From positions 24,189-88,188 of the forward strand of contig JAHBTA010000007.1 in assembly GCA_019638805.1 (NCBI GenBank): a stretch of DNA of 64,000 nt. The letters run 5' to 3'. The DNA comes from Microbacteriaceae bacterium (GTDB taxonomy: Bacteria; Actinomycetota; Actinomycetes; Actinomycetales; Microbacteriaceae). The translations under genes were made by a program, and so were the position numbers. Positions 8,025 to 14,387 of this stretch are shown in pieces; positions within the stretch are counted from its first letter, which is position 1; each line of letters opens with the position of its first letter. The notes beneath the pieces are model-generated. The model did not search any database, was not told the origin of the DNA, and saw only the letters and a program-made list of their open reading frames with translations.

Positions 8025-9956
8025 GTGTCTCGCGACGTGTTCGCGTCGTGGGCGCTCACCCGCGCCCTCAGCCCCCGCGATGTGGTGCGCGTCGCGTCGA
8101 TCGAGGCGGACGGCCGCTACTCGAACGAGTACAGCGGCCTCGTGCCGATCGACGGGCCGGCCCCCACCGGCCCCTGGGCGATGCTCTTGGCCGACCGTGC
8201 AGGATTCCACTTCCTGCCGTTCGACCTGGACGCCTCGCACGGCAACGCCGGCCACGACGCCGGACGACTCAGCCTGTGGCTCGACGAGCTGAACATCGAC
8301 CACCTGGTGGTCGAGTCCGGCCCGAGCGGCGGCCGCCACATCTGGATCGCGCTGGACGAACCCGCGCACCCCGACCTGGTGCGCGAACTCGCGCACCTGA
8401 CCGGCAGCCTCCTGCCGTCGCTGGACAAGTCGCCGCTGTGCAACCCCGGCGCCGGGGCGGTGCGCCCCCCGGGCGCGCCCCACCGCCACGGCGGCGTCTC
8501 CACCGTGATCCGAGGCGACGTCGCCACCCTCCGAGCCGCCCGCACGACGGCCGACGACCTGGACGCGCTGCGCACGTTCCTCCTGGAGGCCGGCGCCGAG
8601 GTCGTCACGGCGATGACCAGCACACCCCGCGGTGTCGCCGTCGACGGCGACGGCGAGCCCTACCTGCGAGGCGCACGCCGCACGCCGAGCGCCCGCATCC
8701 GCGAGCTGCTCGACGCCCCCTGCGGCGAGGACGCCTCGCGCACCCAGGCCACCGTCCTGGCCGGCCTCGCGCACGCCCGCTGGCGCTGGCGCGACGTCGT
8801 GGCCCTCCTGCCCCACTCCCCCGCGCTCGAACACGCCCGCAGTCGCCGGCACAGCGGCGGCCGCCGCACCGTGGCCGACGACAAGGCGCTGCGCCGCCTC
8901 TCGGCCGACTGGCGGCGAGCGGTCCAGTACGTCGCCGCCAACCCGCTGAGTGCGGGGGGCCTCGACGACGGGTTCGAGGCCCGCGCCGCGGCCGTCGTTC
9001 AGGCGGTCGACGCGATCGACGCCCACGCGGCCGCGGTGCCCGGCCGGTGGGGTCTCGACGGCCGCAGCACCGCCCAGCGGCGCAACCGGGGCCGCTACAG
9101 CCACCGCGCCGTGCTGCGCGCCGTGAGCCTGTACGCCCTCCAGGCCGCCTCGCTCGAAGTCGAGGTCGACATCCGCCGACTGGCCCAGGACACCGGCTAC
9201 GGCCGCGAGGCGTGCCGCCTGGCCCTGCACGCCCTCACCGCGGCCGAGGACGGCATGCCGTGGCTGGAGCTAGCCCAGGAGGCCAGCGGCGCCCGCGGGG
9301 CCACCTACCGCCTCGCCGGTCGGTTCTCCACACCGGCAGAGGGAGCTGAGTGGGCACAAGTGACCACGCCCCCCGCCGTGCCCTCCCCCGACCGCTCCTG
9401 GTGGATCACCCGACTCACGCTCGAGCTGCAGTCCCTCGCGCACGACGTGTTCTCCGCGCCCCGCTCACTAGGACGCTCCGCAGGACGGATCTACACATCG
9501 CTCCCCGACGACTCCCCCGCCACGCTGGACGCCCTCGCCCGGCGAACCGGCGTGAGCGCCCTCCAGATCCGTCGTAGCTTGCGCAGACTCGCCGCCCACG
9601 GCCTGGCCGTTCGCAGAGACGGCGGCTGGACCAGGCCCGCCGACGACCTGCGCGACGCGGCGGCGATGCGCCTGGGCGTCGACGGCTACCTGCTCGCTCG
9701 AGCAGCGCGGTACGCCGATGAACGGGCGACGTGGGCCTGGTGGCAGGCCGAGCTGACGTGGCTGAGGAAGCGCGGCAAGCACCGCCGCCCCCGATCAGGC
9801 TCCACCGCGGCTCCCCTGTTCGCCCAGGGCACCCGCGAGAGCGACTTCCCCCGCTACCCGCGGCGGGACGGCAAGCCGGACCACGCCCACGCTCGAGCGC
9901 TGGTGAGCGCCGGCGCGCTGACTCCGGCGCCGCAGATCGAGCAGGCCGCGGCGTAG
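8025..9956 (+). CDS. Primase-polymerase-type replication initiator
   Basis: 643-aa plasmid replication protein candidate. The N-terminal half looks like an archaeo-eukaryotic primase domain: acidic pair in FHFLPFDLDASHGN (about residues 61-74) and the sxH motif GPSGGRHIWIAL (about 99-110), with a conserved NPGAGAVRPPGAPHR segment. The C-terminal half holds winged-helix-like segments (TLDALARRTGVSALQIRRSL, about 493-512). GTG 8025 is the first ordinary start, but it has no ribosome-binding site; the frame is open back to 7968, so the protein may be 19 residues longer. It is the only replication initiator candidate in the window. Confidence 0.75.
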   Translation: MSRDVFASWALTRALSPRDVVRVASIEADGRYSNEYSGLVPIDGPAPTGPWAMLLADRAGFHFLPFDLDASHGNAGHDAGRLSLWLDELNIDHLVVESGPSGGRHIWIALDEPAHPDLVRELAHLTGSLLPSLDKSPLCNPGAGAVRPPGAPHRHGGVSTVIRGDVATLRAARTTADDLDALRTFLLEAGAEVVTAMTSTPRGVAVDGDGEPYLRGARRTPSARIRELLDAPCGEDASRTQATVLAGLAHARWRWRDVVALLPHSPALEHARSRRHSGGRRTVADDKALRRLSADWRRAVQYVAANPLSAGGLDDGFEARAAAVVQAVDAIDAHAAAVPGRWGLDGRSTAQRRNRGRYSHRAVLRAVSLYALQAASLEVEVDIRRLAQDTGYGREACRLALHALTAAEDGMPWLELAQEASGARGATYRLAGRFSTPAEGAEWAQVTTPPAVPSPDRSWWITRLTLELQSLAHDVFSAPRSLGRSAGRIYTSLPDDSPATLDALARRTGVSALQIRRSLRRLAAHGLAVRRDGGWTRPADDLRDAAAMRLGVDGYLLARAARYADERATWAWWQAELTWLRKRGKHRRPRSGSTAAPLFAQGTRESDFPRYPRRDGKPDHAHARALVSAGALTPAPQIEQAAA

Positions 9957-10014
9957 TGCACCGCTGCGCGGGACCGAGGGAGCGCCGGATGCCCCCGGCG
10001 CCGGCCTGGGGCAC

Positions 10015-10089
10015 TTCCCCCTCCCCGGTCGGCCGATCGTAGGTCGCTCCCGGCGCTGCGCCGCCGGCTTCGGCTCCTTATCCTCCCTC
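10015..10089 (+). promoter_or_regulatory. 5' half of a recurrent leader, interrupted by IS110 copy A
   Basis: After the replication gene the sequence CCGATCGTAGGTCGCTCC... ending TATCCTCCCTC (10079-10089) matches the first half of the intact leader at 41448-41644. The IS110 element begins directly after TATCCTCCCTC. The missing second half of a leader lies after either IS copy (13892 or 31889 onward). Confidence 0.65.
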
Positions 10090-10129
10090 TCTAATGAAAG
10101 GTGGTTGGCCCGGTGCCGACTGACAGGCT

Positions 10130-10300
10130 GGGAATCGGACTGCCTGGCGTGGCTCTTCCTCCCTCTGTCCCGTTCGCGGTGACTTGGTAGCGACTCGTCC
10201 GCCAGGCAGTTCGACCATGGCCCGTCCCGCTGCGATGGCTTGATAGAAGGTTGTCCGACCTGCGGGTCGTGACTCATTAGAGAGCTGCCCCGCAACGATC
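10130..10300 (+). ncRNA. IS110 bridge RNA candidate, copy A
   Basis: IS110 transposases use an RNA from the non-coding end upstream of the gene, with one loop pairing to the target and one to the donor ends (established for the family). A perfect 10-bp stem CTGCCTGGCG/CGCCAGGCAG (10140-10149, 10200-10209) encloses TCCTCCCTC (10157-10165), equal to the left target half, and GTAGCGA (10187-10193), complementary to TCGCTGC on the right half with one G-U pair. The next loop holds ATAGAAGG (10243-10250), equal to the right element end, and TCATTAGAGAG (10274-10284), complementary to the left end including the TC core. RNA ends are not known. Confidence 0.75.
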
Positions 10301-10343
10301 CTCCGGGCCGTTTCCATCGGATCGATCGGAAGGATGCACCAGG

Positions 10344-11453
10344 TTGCCCATCGTTGCTGAACAGTTCTCCTTTGTCGTTGGCGTGGATACGCACGCCAGA
10401 ACGCACACGTACGTCGTCGTCGAGGCCGTCACCGGTCGGCTGATCGACTTGGAACAGTTCCCGGTGACCGCCGCGGGCATCGCCCGAGCGCTCGGCTGGA
10501 TCGGCCGCCGCACCACCGGGAGCGTCCTTGCCGCGGTCGAAGGTGTTGGCTCGTACGGGGCAGGGCTGGTCGCCGCTCTCGAGGCGGCGGCCATTCCCGT
10601 CGTGGAGGCCAAGCCGCCACGCTCGGCGGTCCGCGAGGGGCGGGATAAGTCCGATCGTCATGACGCGGAGGCGGCCGCCAGAGGCATGCTGGGTCGTGAG
10701 GTCGACAAGCTCCCTCACCCGCGTGCCGGAAAGGTTCGAAGCGCGCTGCGAGTACTGCTTGCGGCGCGGCGATCGATGGACACCCAACGCACCGCGATGC
10801 GCAACACACTCACCGCACTGCTGCGGGTGATCGACTTGGGCGTCGACGCGCGCAAGCCGCTCACGGATCAGCAGGTATCCCTGATCGCCTCGTGGCGGTC
10901 ACGGGCCAGCGACGACATCGAGCAAGCCACAGCCAGAGCCGAGGCAGTGCGGCTTGCTCGCGACGTGCTCATCCTCACGGTCAGGATGCAGCAGAACCGG
11001 GACGCGCTCGAGACCCACACCACCGAGCTCACGCCCACGCTGCTGCGAGCACGCGGGATTGGGCCGGTGACGGCCGCTGTGTTCCTCACCGCTTACTCGC
11101 ACCCCGGCAGGGTCCGGAGCGAAGCAGCGTTCGCCGCCCTGGCCGGCGCCTCACCGCTGCAGGCCTCCAGCGGCAACACCACCCGCCACCGCCTCAACCG
11201 ATCCGGCGACCGGCAACTCAACCGAGCACTGGACGTCGTGGCGCGGGTGCGTCTAGCCAAGGACCCGCAGACTCGTGCCTACCGGGAACGGCGTCTGGCC
11301 GAGGGCAAATCGACGCGGGAGATTCGCCGCCAGCTCAAGCGCTACATCGCCCGCCAGGTCTACCGCGAACTCACCGCGGCGATGAGCGCAACCGCAGAAG
11401 GGCCTGACACCACCACGCTCGGCACCAGCGACGCGCCAGGGGTGAAAGGCTGA
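10344..11453 (+). CDS. IS110-family transposase (DEDD recombinase), copy A
   Basis: 369-aa RNA-guided recombinase. N-terminal RuvC-like domain: GVDTHARTHTY (Asp about residue 15), AAVEGVGSYG (Glu about 65), DKSDRHDAEAAAR (Asp pair about 102-105). C-terminal transposase_20 domain with a helix-hairpin-helix GIGPVTAAVFL (about 238) and the ASPLQASSGNTTRHRL segment carrying the expected catalytic Ser. TTG start preceded by GGAAGGA. Located 254 bp from the element's left end, the space occupied by the bridge-RNA candidate. Confidence 0.95.
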   Translation: MPIVAEQFSFVVGVDTHARTHTYVVVEAVTGRLIDLEQFPVTAAGIARALGWIGRRTTGSVLAAVEGVGSYGAGLVAALEAAAIPVVEAKPPRSAVREGRDKSDRHDAEAAARGMLGREVDKLPHPRAGKVRSALRVLLAARRSMDTQRTAMRNTLTALLRVIDLGVDARKPLTDQQVSLIASWRSRASDDIEQATARAEAVRLARDVLILTVRMQQNRDALETHTTELTPTLLRARGIGPVTAAVFLTAYSHPGRVRSEAAFAALAGASPLQASSGNTTRHRLNRSGDRQLNRALDVVARVRLAKDPQTRAYRERRLAEGKSTREIRRQLKRYIARQVYRELTAAMSATAEGPDTTTLGTSDAPGVKG

Positions 11454-11560
11454 ACGGCCAGTTGCCGGCGCAAGCAGGCTGCTCGCCATTGCGATCGTGA
11501 GTGGCACTGTCAGCGCCAACAGGGCGATCCCTGTTCCCCTGGGAGGAGCACACTTGAGGC

Positions 11561-12004
11561 ATGAAGGTGGAGATCCTGCACATCGACGATTGCCCAAACT
11601 GGGAAGAAGCCGGCCGCCGGATGACCGCCGCCCTGATCGAAACAGGACACGAAAACGTGGGCGTCACGTTCAGGCGGCTGCAGAGCTCGGAGGACGCGTC
11701 CGGAGTTCCGTTCGCTGGCTCCCCCACGATCGTGGTTGACGGTGCGGATCTTTTTCCGACGGGCACTCGGATCACCGAGCTGGCCTGCCGGGTGTATGGG
11801 ACACGCGATGGTCTGGCTGGCTTGCCGACCGCTGAACAACTCGTCGACGCCCTCAATCAGCGCGGCGAGCTTGCAACGGATTGCTCCTGCTGCGGACGGT
11901 CCTACCCGCGACGCAAGCTACACGACGTGGCAGGAACCGGAACACTCATCTGCCGCCGCTGTGGCCTGTGGATCGCGTTCAGGCGTCGCGGGGATCGACT
12001 GTGA
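11561..12004 (+). CDS. Thioredoxin-like protein with C-terminal zinc ribbon, copy A
   Basis: 147-aa passenger. The first 105 residues (VEILHIDDCPNWEEAGRR, then VPFAGSPTIVVDGADLFP and LACRVYGT) resemble the small thioredoxin-fold proteins often encoded beside mercury or other metal-resistance genes (DF family, alkylmercury-lyase-associated). The usual CxxC is a single Cys-Pro here. The last 40 residues hold CSCC and CRRC pairs about 25 residues apart, a zinc-ribbon-like metal site fused to the domain. Divergent from cmtR-cadD-lspA and convergent with them. A metal chaperone or sensor role is inference. Confidence 0.65.
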   Translation: MKVEILHIDDCPNWEEAGRRMTAALIETGHENVGVTFRRLQSSEDASGVPFAGSPTIVVDGADLFPTGTRITELACRVYGTRDGLAGLPTAEQLVDALNQRGELATDCSCCGRSYPRRKLHDVAGTGTLICRRCGLWIAFRRRGDRL

Positions 12005-12056
12005 GCTGGGCCCCGGATGGGCTGCCGGCGCGATACGGTGCGGGCTCGGCCCGCGA

Positions 12057-12581
12057 TCAGTCCCTTCCTCGCGCAGGTTCTTTGCTACTGCGGGCGTGAG
12101 TAGCGAGCATGAGCGCCCACAGGGCGATCCCGCTCGTGGTGAAGATGTCGGCAACGTTGAAGGCCGCGAACCAGTCCACCGCGATGAAATCGACGACATG
12201 ACCTGTCAGTGGTCCGTCTTCGGCACGACTGAAGCGATCCCAGAGGTTGCCGATTGCCCCACCCGCCGTGACGGCCAAGAAGACGGTGGCGAGGATGTCC
12301 TGGTTCCGGATGGTGCGGACGGCGACCCAGCCCACGAGGGCTAGCACAACGGCGGCCAGCGCGAACGCCAGAGGACTACCGATGTCCGCGCCCATCCCGA
12401 ACGCCACGCCGGGGTTGAATGTCAGTTCGAGGCGGACTGTGGGGACGAGCTCGATGACTTGACCGTCCTCGAGCTCGTCCAACGCCCATCGTTTGGTGAG
12501 CTGGTCGAGCACCAGGGCAGCCCCCAGTGACAAGCCCACCAGGATGATCCGGCCGATCAGTCTTCTGCTCGGAGCCCTCAC
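12057..12581 (-). CDS. lspA: Lipoprotein signal peptidase II, copy A
   Basis: 174-aa membrane aspartic peptidase that cleaves prolipoprotein signals. Four hydrophobic segments; conserved motifs LDQLTKRWA (about residues 24-32), FNPGVAFGM (about 55), GNLWDR (about 110) and the catalytic Asp pair in GHVVDFIAVDW and FNVADI (about 127-145). GTG start overlaps the cadD stop as GTGA, so it is translated with the cadmium exporter. Extra lspA copies in metal-resistance islands are known from other transposons; their benefit is unclear. Confidence 0.93.
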   Translation of the reverse strand: MRAPSRRLIGRIILVGLSLGAALVLDQLTKRWALDELEDGQVIELVPTVRLELTFNPGVAFGMGADIGSPLAFALAAVVLALVGWVAVRTIRNQDILATVFLAVTAGGAIGNLWDRFSRAEDGPLTGHVVDFIAVDWFAAFNVADIFTTSGIALWALMLATHARSSKEPARGRD

Positions 12582-13201
12582 GTGAGGACGCCGATGAGGC
12601 GGGGAATGACGCCCGACTCGATGAGGATGTAGAGACCGAGCCCAATGAAGACGGCCGGGACAAGCCAGTGCTCAATCTTTTCTAGCGCCTCGGTCACGCG
12701 TCGGTTGGTCCCGATCGCACGGGCCAACAGACACCAACCGGCGAGAAGAATCAGGAACACCACGATCGTCACGACGGTGTCCAACACGGGCTGCGTCCGA
12801 AACACCGGGGTGTAGAGCGAGATGTTGTCGGCCCCATTGGCGATGGTGATACCAGCCACCCCGAGGAGCCCACCTGCTCGGATGGCGCTCTCGTCATCGT
12901 CATCATCGTGGTCAGCGTTGCGGCGGCGCACCAGGAAGCGGATAAGCCCGTACACGCCGATGCCGAGCGGCAGCAGCCCGAGGAAGCCAACCCACTCATC
13001 CGGCACCAATGTCAGCCCGAGGGCGGCCACCACGCTGACCATGATCAGCGTGATCAGTCCGAGGTATTGCCCCGCAATGACTTTCCACACGGTGAGAGTG
13101 CCGCCGCGTGTGGTTGCGAGGAAGAGGATCGTCAGTACAACCAGATCGTCGATGTTGGTGCTGACGAAGAGCCCGATGGCAGCAACAACCGCGCCGATCA
13201 T
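12578..13201 (-). CDS. cadD: CadD-family cadmium resistance transporter, copy A
   Basis: 207-aa membrane protein; start at MIGAVVAAIGLF, which overlaps the cmtR stop as ATGA. Family signature near the N terminus, STNIDDLVVLTILF (residues 13-26), six hydrophobic segments, an acidic-basic cytosolic loop (RRRNADHDDDDDESA, about 92-106) and ITIANGADNISLYTPVF (about 118-134), as in CadD of staphylococcal plasmids. The Asp run may bind metal. Predicted role: Cd(II) export or sequestration, controlled by the upstream CmtR-like repressor. Confidence 0.88.
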   Translation of the reverse strand: MIGAVVAAIGLFVSTNIDDLVVLTILFLATTRGGTLTVWKVIAGQYLGLITLIMVSVVAALGLTLVPDEWVGFLGLLPLGIGVYGLIRFLVRRRNADHDDDDDESAIRAGGLLGVAGITIANGADNISLYTPVFRTQPVLDTVVTIVVFLILLAGWCLLARAIGTNRRVTEALEKIEHWLVPAVFIGLGLYILIESGVIPRLIGVLT

Positions 13202-13581
13202 GCTTTGAACTTTCCGGCGAGGGTGTTTGCGCGCACCGCGGTCGCTCGCCGTGCCTGCGACCCGTGCACGGAGCACAAGTCGACCTTGTACCCAGTGGCC
13301 TCGAGCAGCACTTCCGCCGCTTTCAAGAGATCCATCAGCTCTGGTCGTGAAAGCGCATAGAACACCTGCCGGCCGTCAACTCGCCCTTCCAGCAGGCCGC
13401 AATCCCGCAGACACGCCACATGCTCCGACACGGTGGATTGAGCCAGACCCAGCGTCTCCACAAGGTCCCTCACCCGAGCCTCTCCGCCCTGCAGCTGGCG
13501 GACAATCGCCAAGCGGGTCGGCTCAGCCAGCGAATGGAACAGCGAAACTGCGGCAAGACTGCTGTCAGTTTGAATCGGCAT
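13198..13581 (-). CDS. cmtR: CmtR-type ArsR/SmtB cadmium-lead sensor, copy A
   Basis: 127-aa winged-helix repressor. The ligand pattern of mycobacterial CmtR is present: two Cys in the recognition-helix motif ACLRDCGLL (C57, C61) plus a C-terminal Cys in YKVDLC (C103). HTH sequence LAQSTVSEHVACL spans about residues 46-58. First gene of the operon cmtR-cadD-lspA with overlapping starts. Its ATG begins only 6 nt after a TATAAT box, so the transcript may be leaderless. Expected to repress its own operon until Cd or Pb binds. Confidence 0.92.
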   Translation of the reverse strand: MPIQTDSSLAAVSLFHSLAEPTRLAIVRQLQGGEARVRDLVETLGLAQSTVSEHVACLRDCGLLEGRVDGRQVFYALSRPELMDLLKAAEVLLEATGYKVDLCSVHGSQARRATAVRANTLAGKFKA

Positions 13582-13584
13582 CTA

Positions 13585-13597
13585 CCGATTATATCGG
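13585..13597 (-). promoter_or_regulatory. cmtR operator overlapping the -10 box, copy A
   Basis: CCGAT-TAT-ATCGG is a perfect 5-bp inverted repeat. On the minus strand a consensus TATAAT (13588-13593) lies inside it, with TTGAAG as a loose -35 further upstream. Binding of a dimeric ArsR-type repressor here would block the promoter of cmtR-cadD-lspA. Confidence 0.6.
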
Positions 13598-13690
13598 GAC
13601 ATGTCGATCAAACTTCAAGCGCAGCGGCCAAGCGATCAGCGCGCGACGGCGACGCGGGTTTCGAGCTCCACATGAGCCACCCAAGGCTGG

Positions 13691-13880
13691 GGGTTTCCCG
13701 TTTCCGGCTGCGCCATCGTAGCTGCCGTCCACGGCTTCGCTCCGGGCTTTCGCGGCATATCCTCCTCCGCTGGCGCTCCGTCCGGTATTCCACGACCCTG
13801 CGCTACGCCGCTCCCGCCCGCTCTCGATGACACCGCCGAAAACGGCAAACAAATGAACAGAGATCGATTGACAGCGGGAC
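13691..13880 (+). promoter_or_regulatory. Leader-family copy inside the IS110 element, copy A
   Basis: Related to the other leaders: TTTCCGGCTGCGCCATCGTAG, CTCCGGGCTTTCGCGGCATATCCTCC, GTCCGGTATTCC and a terminal hairpin GCCG-AAAA-CGGC followed by AAACAAATGAACAG. It leads to no gene: 13 nt later comes the element's right end ATAGAAGGG. The target motif is altered here (TATCCTCCTCCGCTGG), so it is no longer a match for the guide. It probably derives from an older insertion or capture event. Confidence 0.55.
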
Positions 13881-13891
13881 ATAGAAGGGTC

Positions 13892-14004
13892 GCTGCGCTC
13901 AGTCCGGTATTCCACGGTCCCTACACTTCGCCACTCCCGCTCTCAATCGATCTCTTCTGCCGGAAGGCAAAGAAAAACGGTTGATCGAGAGAGGAACGAG
14001 AACG
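13892..14004 (+). promoter_or_regulatory. 3' half of a recurrent leader after IS110 copy A
   Basis: Starts GCTGCGCTCAGTCCGGTA and ends in the hairpin TGCC-GGAA-GGCA, AAGAAAAACGGTTGATCGAGAGAGG and an ATG at 14005. The last 45 nt are nearly the same as in the intact leader before 41645. The gene it once served survives only as 20 codons. Confidence 0.6.
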
Positions 14005-14067
14005 ATGGACGATCGCCATCTCAATCTTGCCTTCCACACAGGCAAGCTTCGCGCTCAAAGTACCTGA
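14005..14067 (+). pseudogene. 20-codon remnant of a leader-driven gene
   Basis: ATG 14005 has the leader-type ribosome-binding site. The frame reads MDDRHLNLAFHTGKLRAQST and stops at once. No known protein is recognisable. The following sequence is unrelated to the plasmid backbone, so this looks like the 5' stub of a gene cut by the insertion that brought the sugar cluster. Confidence 0.4.
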
Positions 14068-14107
14068 GGCACCAACCCATCCCACGCGCTCAAAGAAACT
14101 GAGGCAC
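14050..14107. repeat. 23-bp direct repeat pair at the backbone/sugar-cluster junction
   Basis: CGCGCTCAAAGTACCTGAGG plus CAC (14050-14072) and CGCGCTCAAAGAAACTGAGG plus CAC (14085-14107) differ at 2 of 23 positions and are 35 bp apart. They may be the end of a lost insertion sequence or a regulator site. Confidence 0.4.
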
Positions 14108-14387
14108 GTCGTTTCCTTGACAAGCGGGGAGTCCCGATGCTTAACTCCTTCCGACCCGATCAGAAAATCGATTCGGCAGGCACACGGCGAGCCCGGTGAC
14201 GAGGTCAGCACGAGGATGTGAATGTCGATGTTTTCTGTTCGTGTCACTGAGCACGCCACCGCTGTTGTTCGCCTCGGGTTGCGCAACTCGTGAACGCCGG
14301 AGCATGTGGGAGCTCAAGGTCCCAGCACGACAAATACAGCCGTCGAGCGGAGTTGCTCGAATGGTCGACGATGCAAAGGAGCACCGA
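14108..14387 (+). promoter_or_regulatory. Upstream region of the sugar ABC operon
   Basis: Non-coding. TTGACA (14117-14122) with TTAACT (14141-14146) at 18-bp spacing is the best promoter match. Just before the gene, GTCGAGCGGAGTTGCTCG and a nearby GTCGAC form short inverted repeats (about 14341-14370) that could bind the LacI-type regulator encoded at 19409. No gene seen here. Confidence 0.35.

Larger units (their letters stand above)
10090..13889 (+). mobile_element. IS110-family element carrying cadmium-resistance genes, copy A
   Basis: 3,800-bp unit flanked by TC dinucleotides (10088-10089 and 13890-13891). The left end begins TCTAATGA; the right end finishes ATAGAAGGG. Both ends are matched by guide-like segments in the region upstream of the transposase (10243-10250 equals ATAGAAGG; 10274-10284 is the reverse complement of 10087-10097). 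That places the right end 2.4 kb beyond the transposase, so the thioredoxin-like, lspA, cadD and cmtR genes lie inside. IS110 elements usually carry no passengers and make no inverted repeats, consistent with what is seen. Boundaries rest on the guide matches and on comparison with the empty site at 41525. Confidence 0.8.
10079..13909. repeat. Direct repeat copy A, identical to 28076-31906
   Basis: 3,831 bp with no difference seen from the copy 17,997 bp downstream. The repeat slightly exceeds the mobile element because both copies sit at the same place in homologous leader sequence: TATCCTCCCTC on the left and TCGCTGCGCTCAGTCCGGTA on the right are leader sequence shared by both targets. Identity over the whole length implies a recent duplication or recombination. 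Confidence 0.95.

Noticed and set aside
11454..11560. IS110 right end directly after the transposase
   Set aside because: No ATAGAAGG-like sequence is present here, whereas it occurs exactly at the repeat boundary at 13881-13888.
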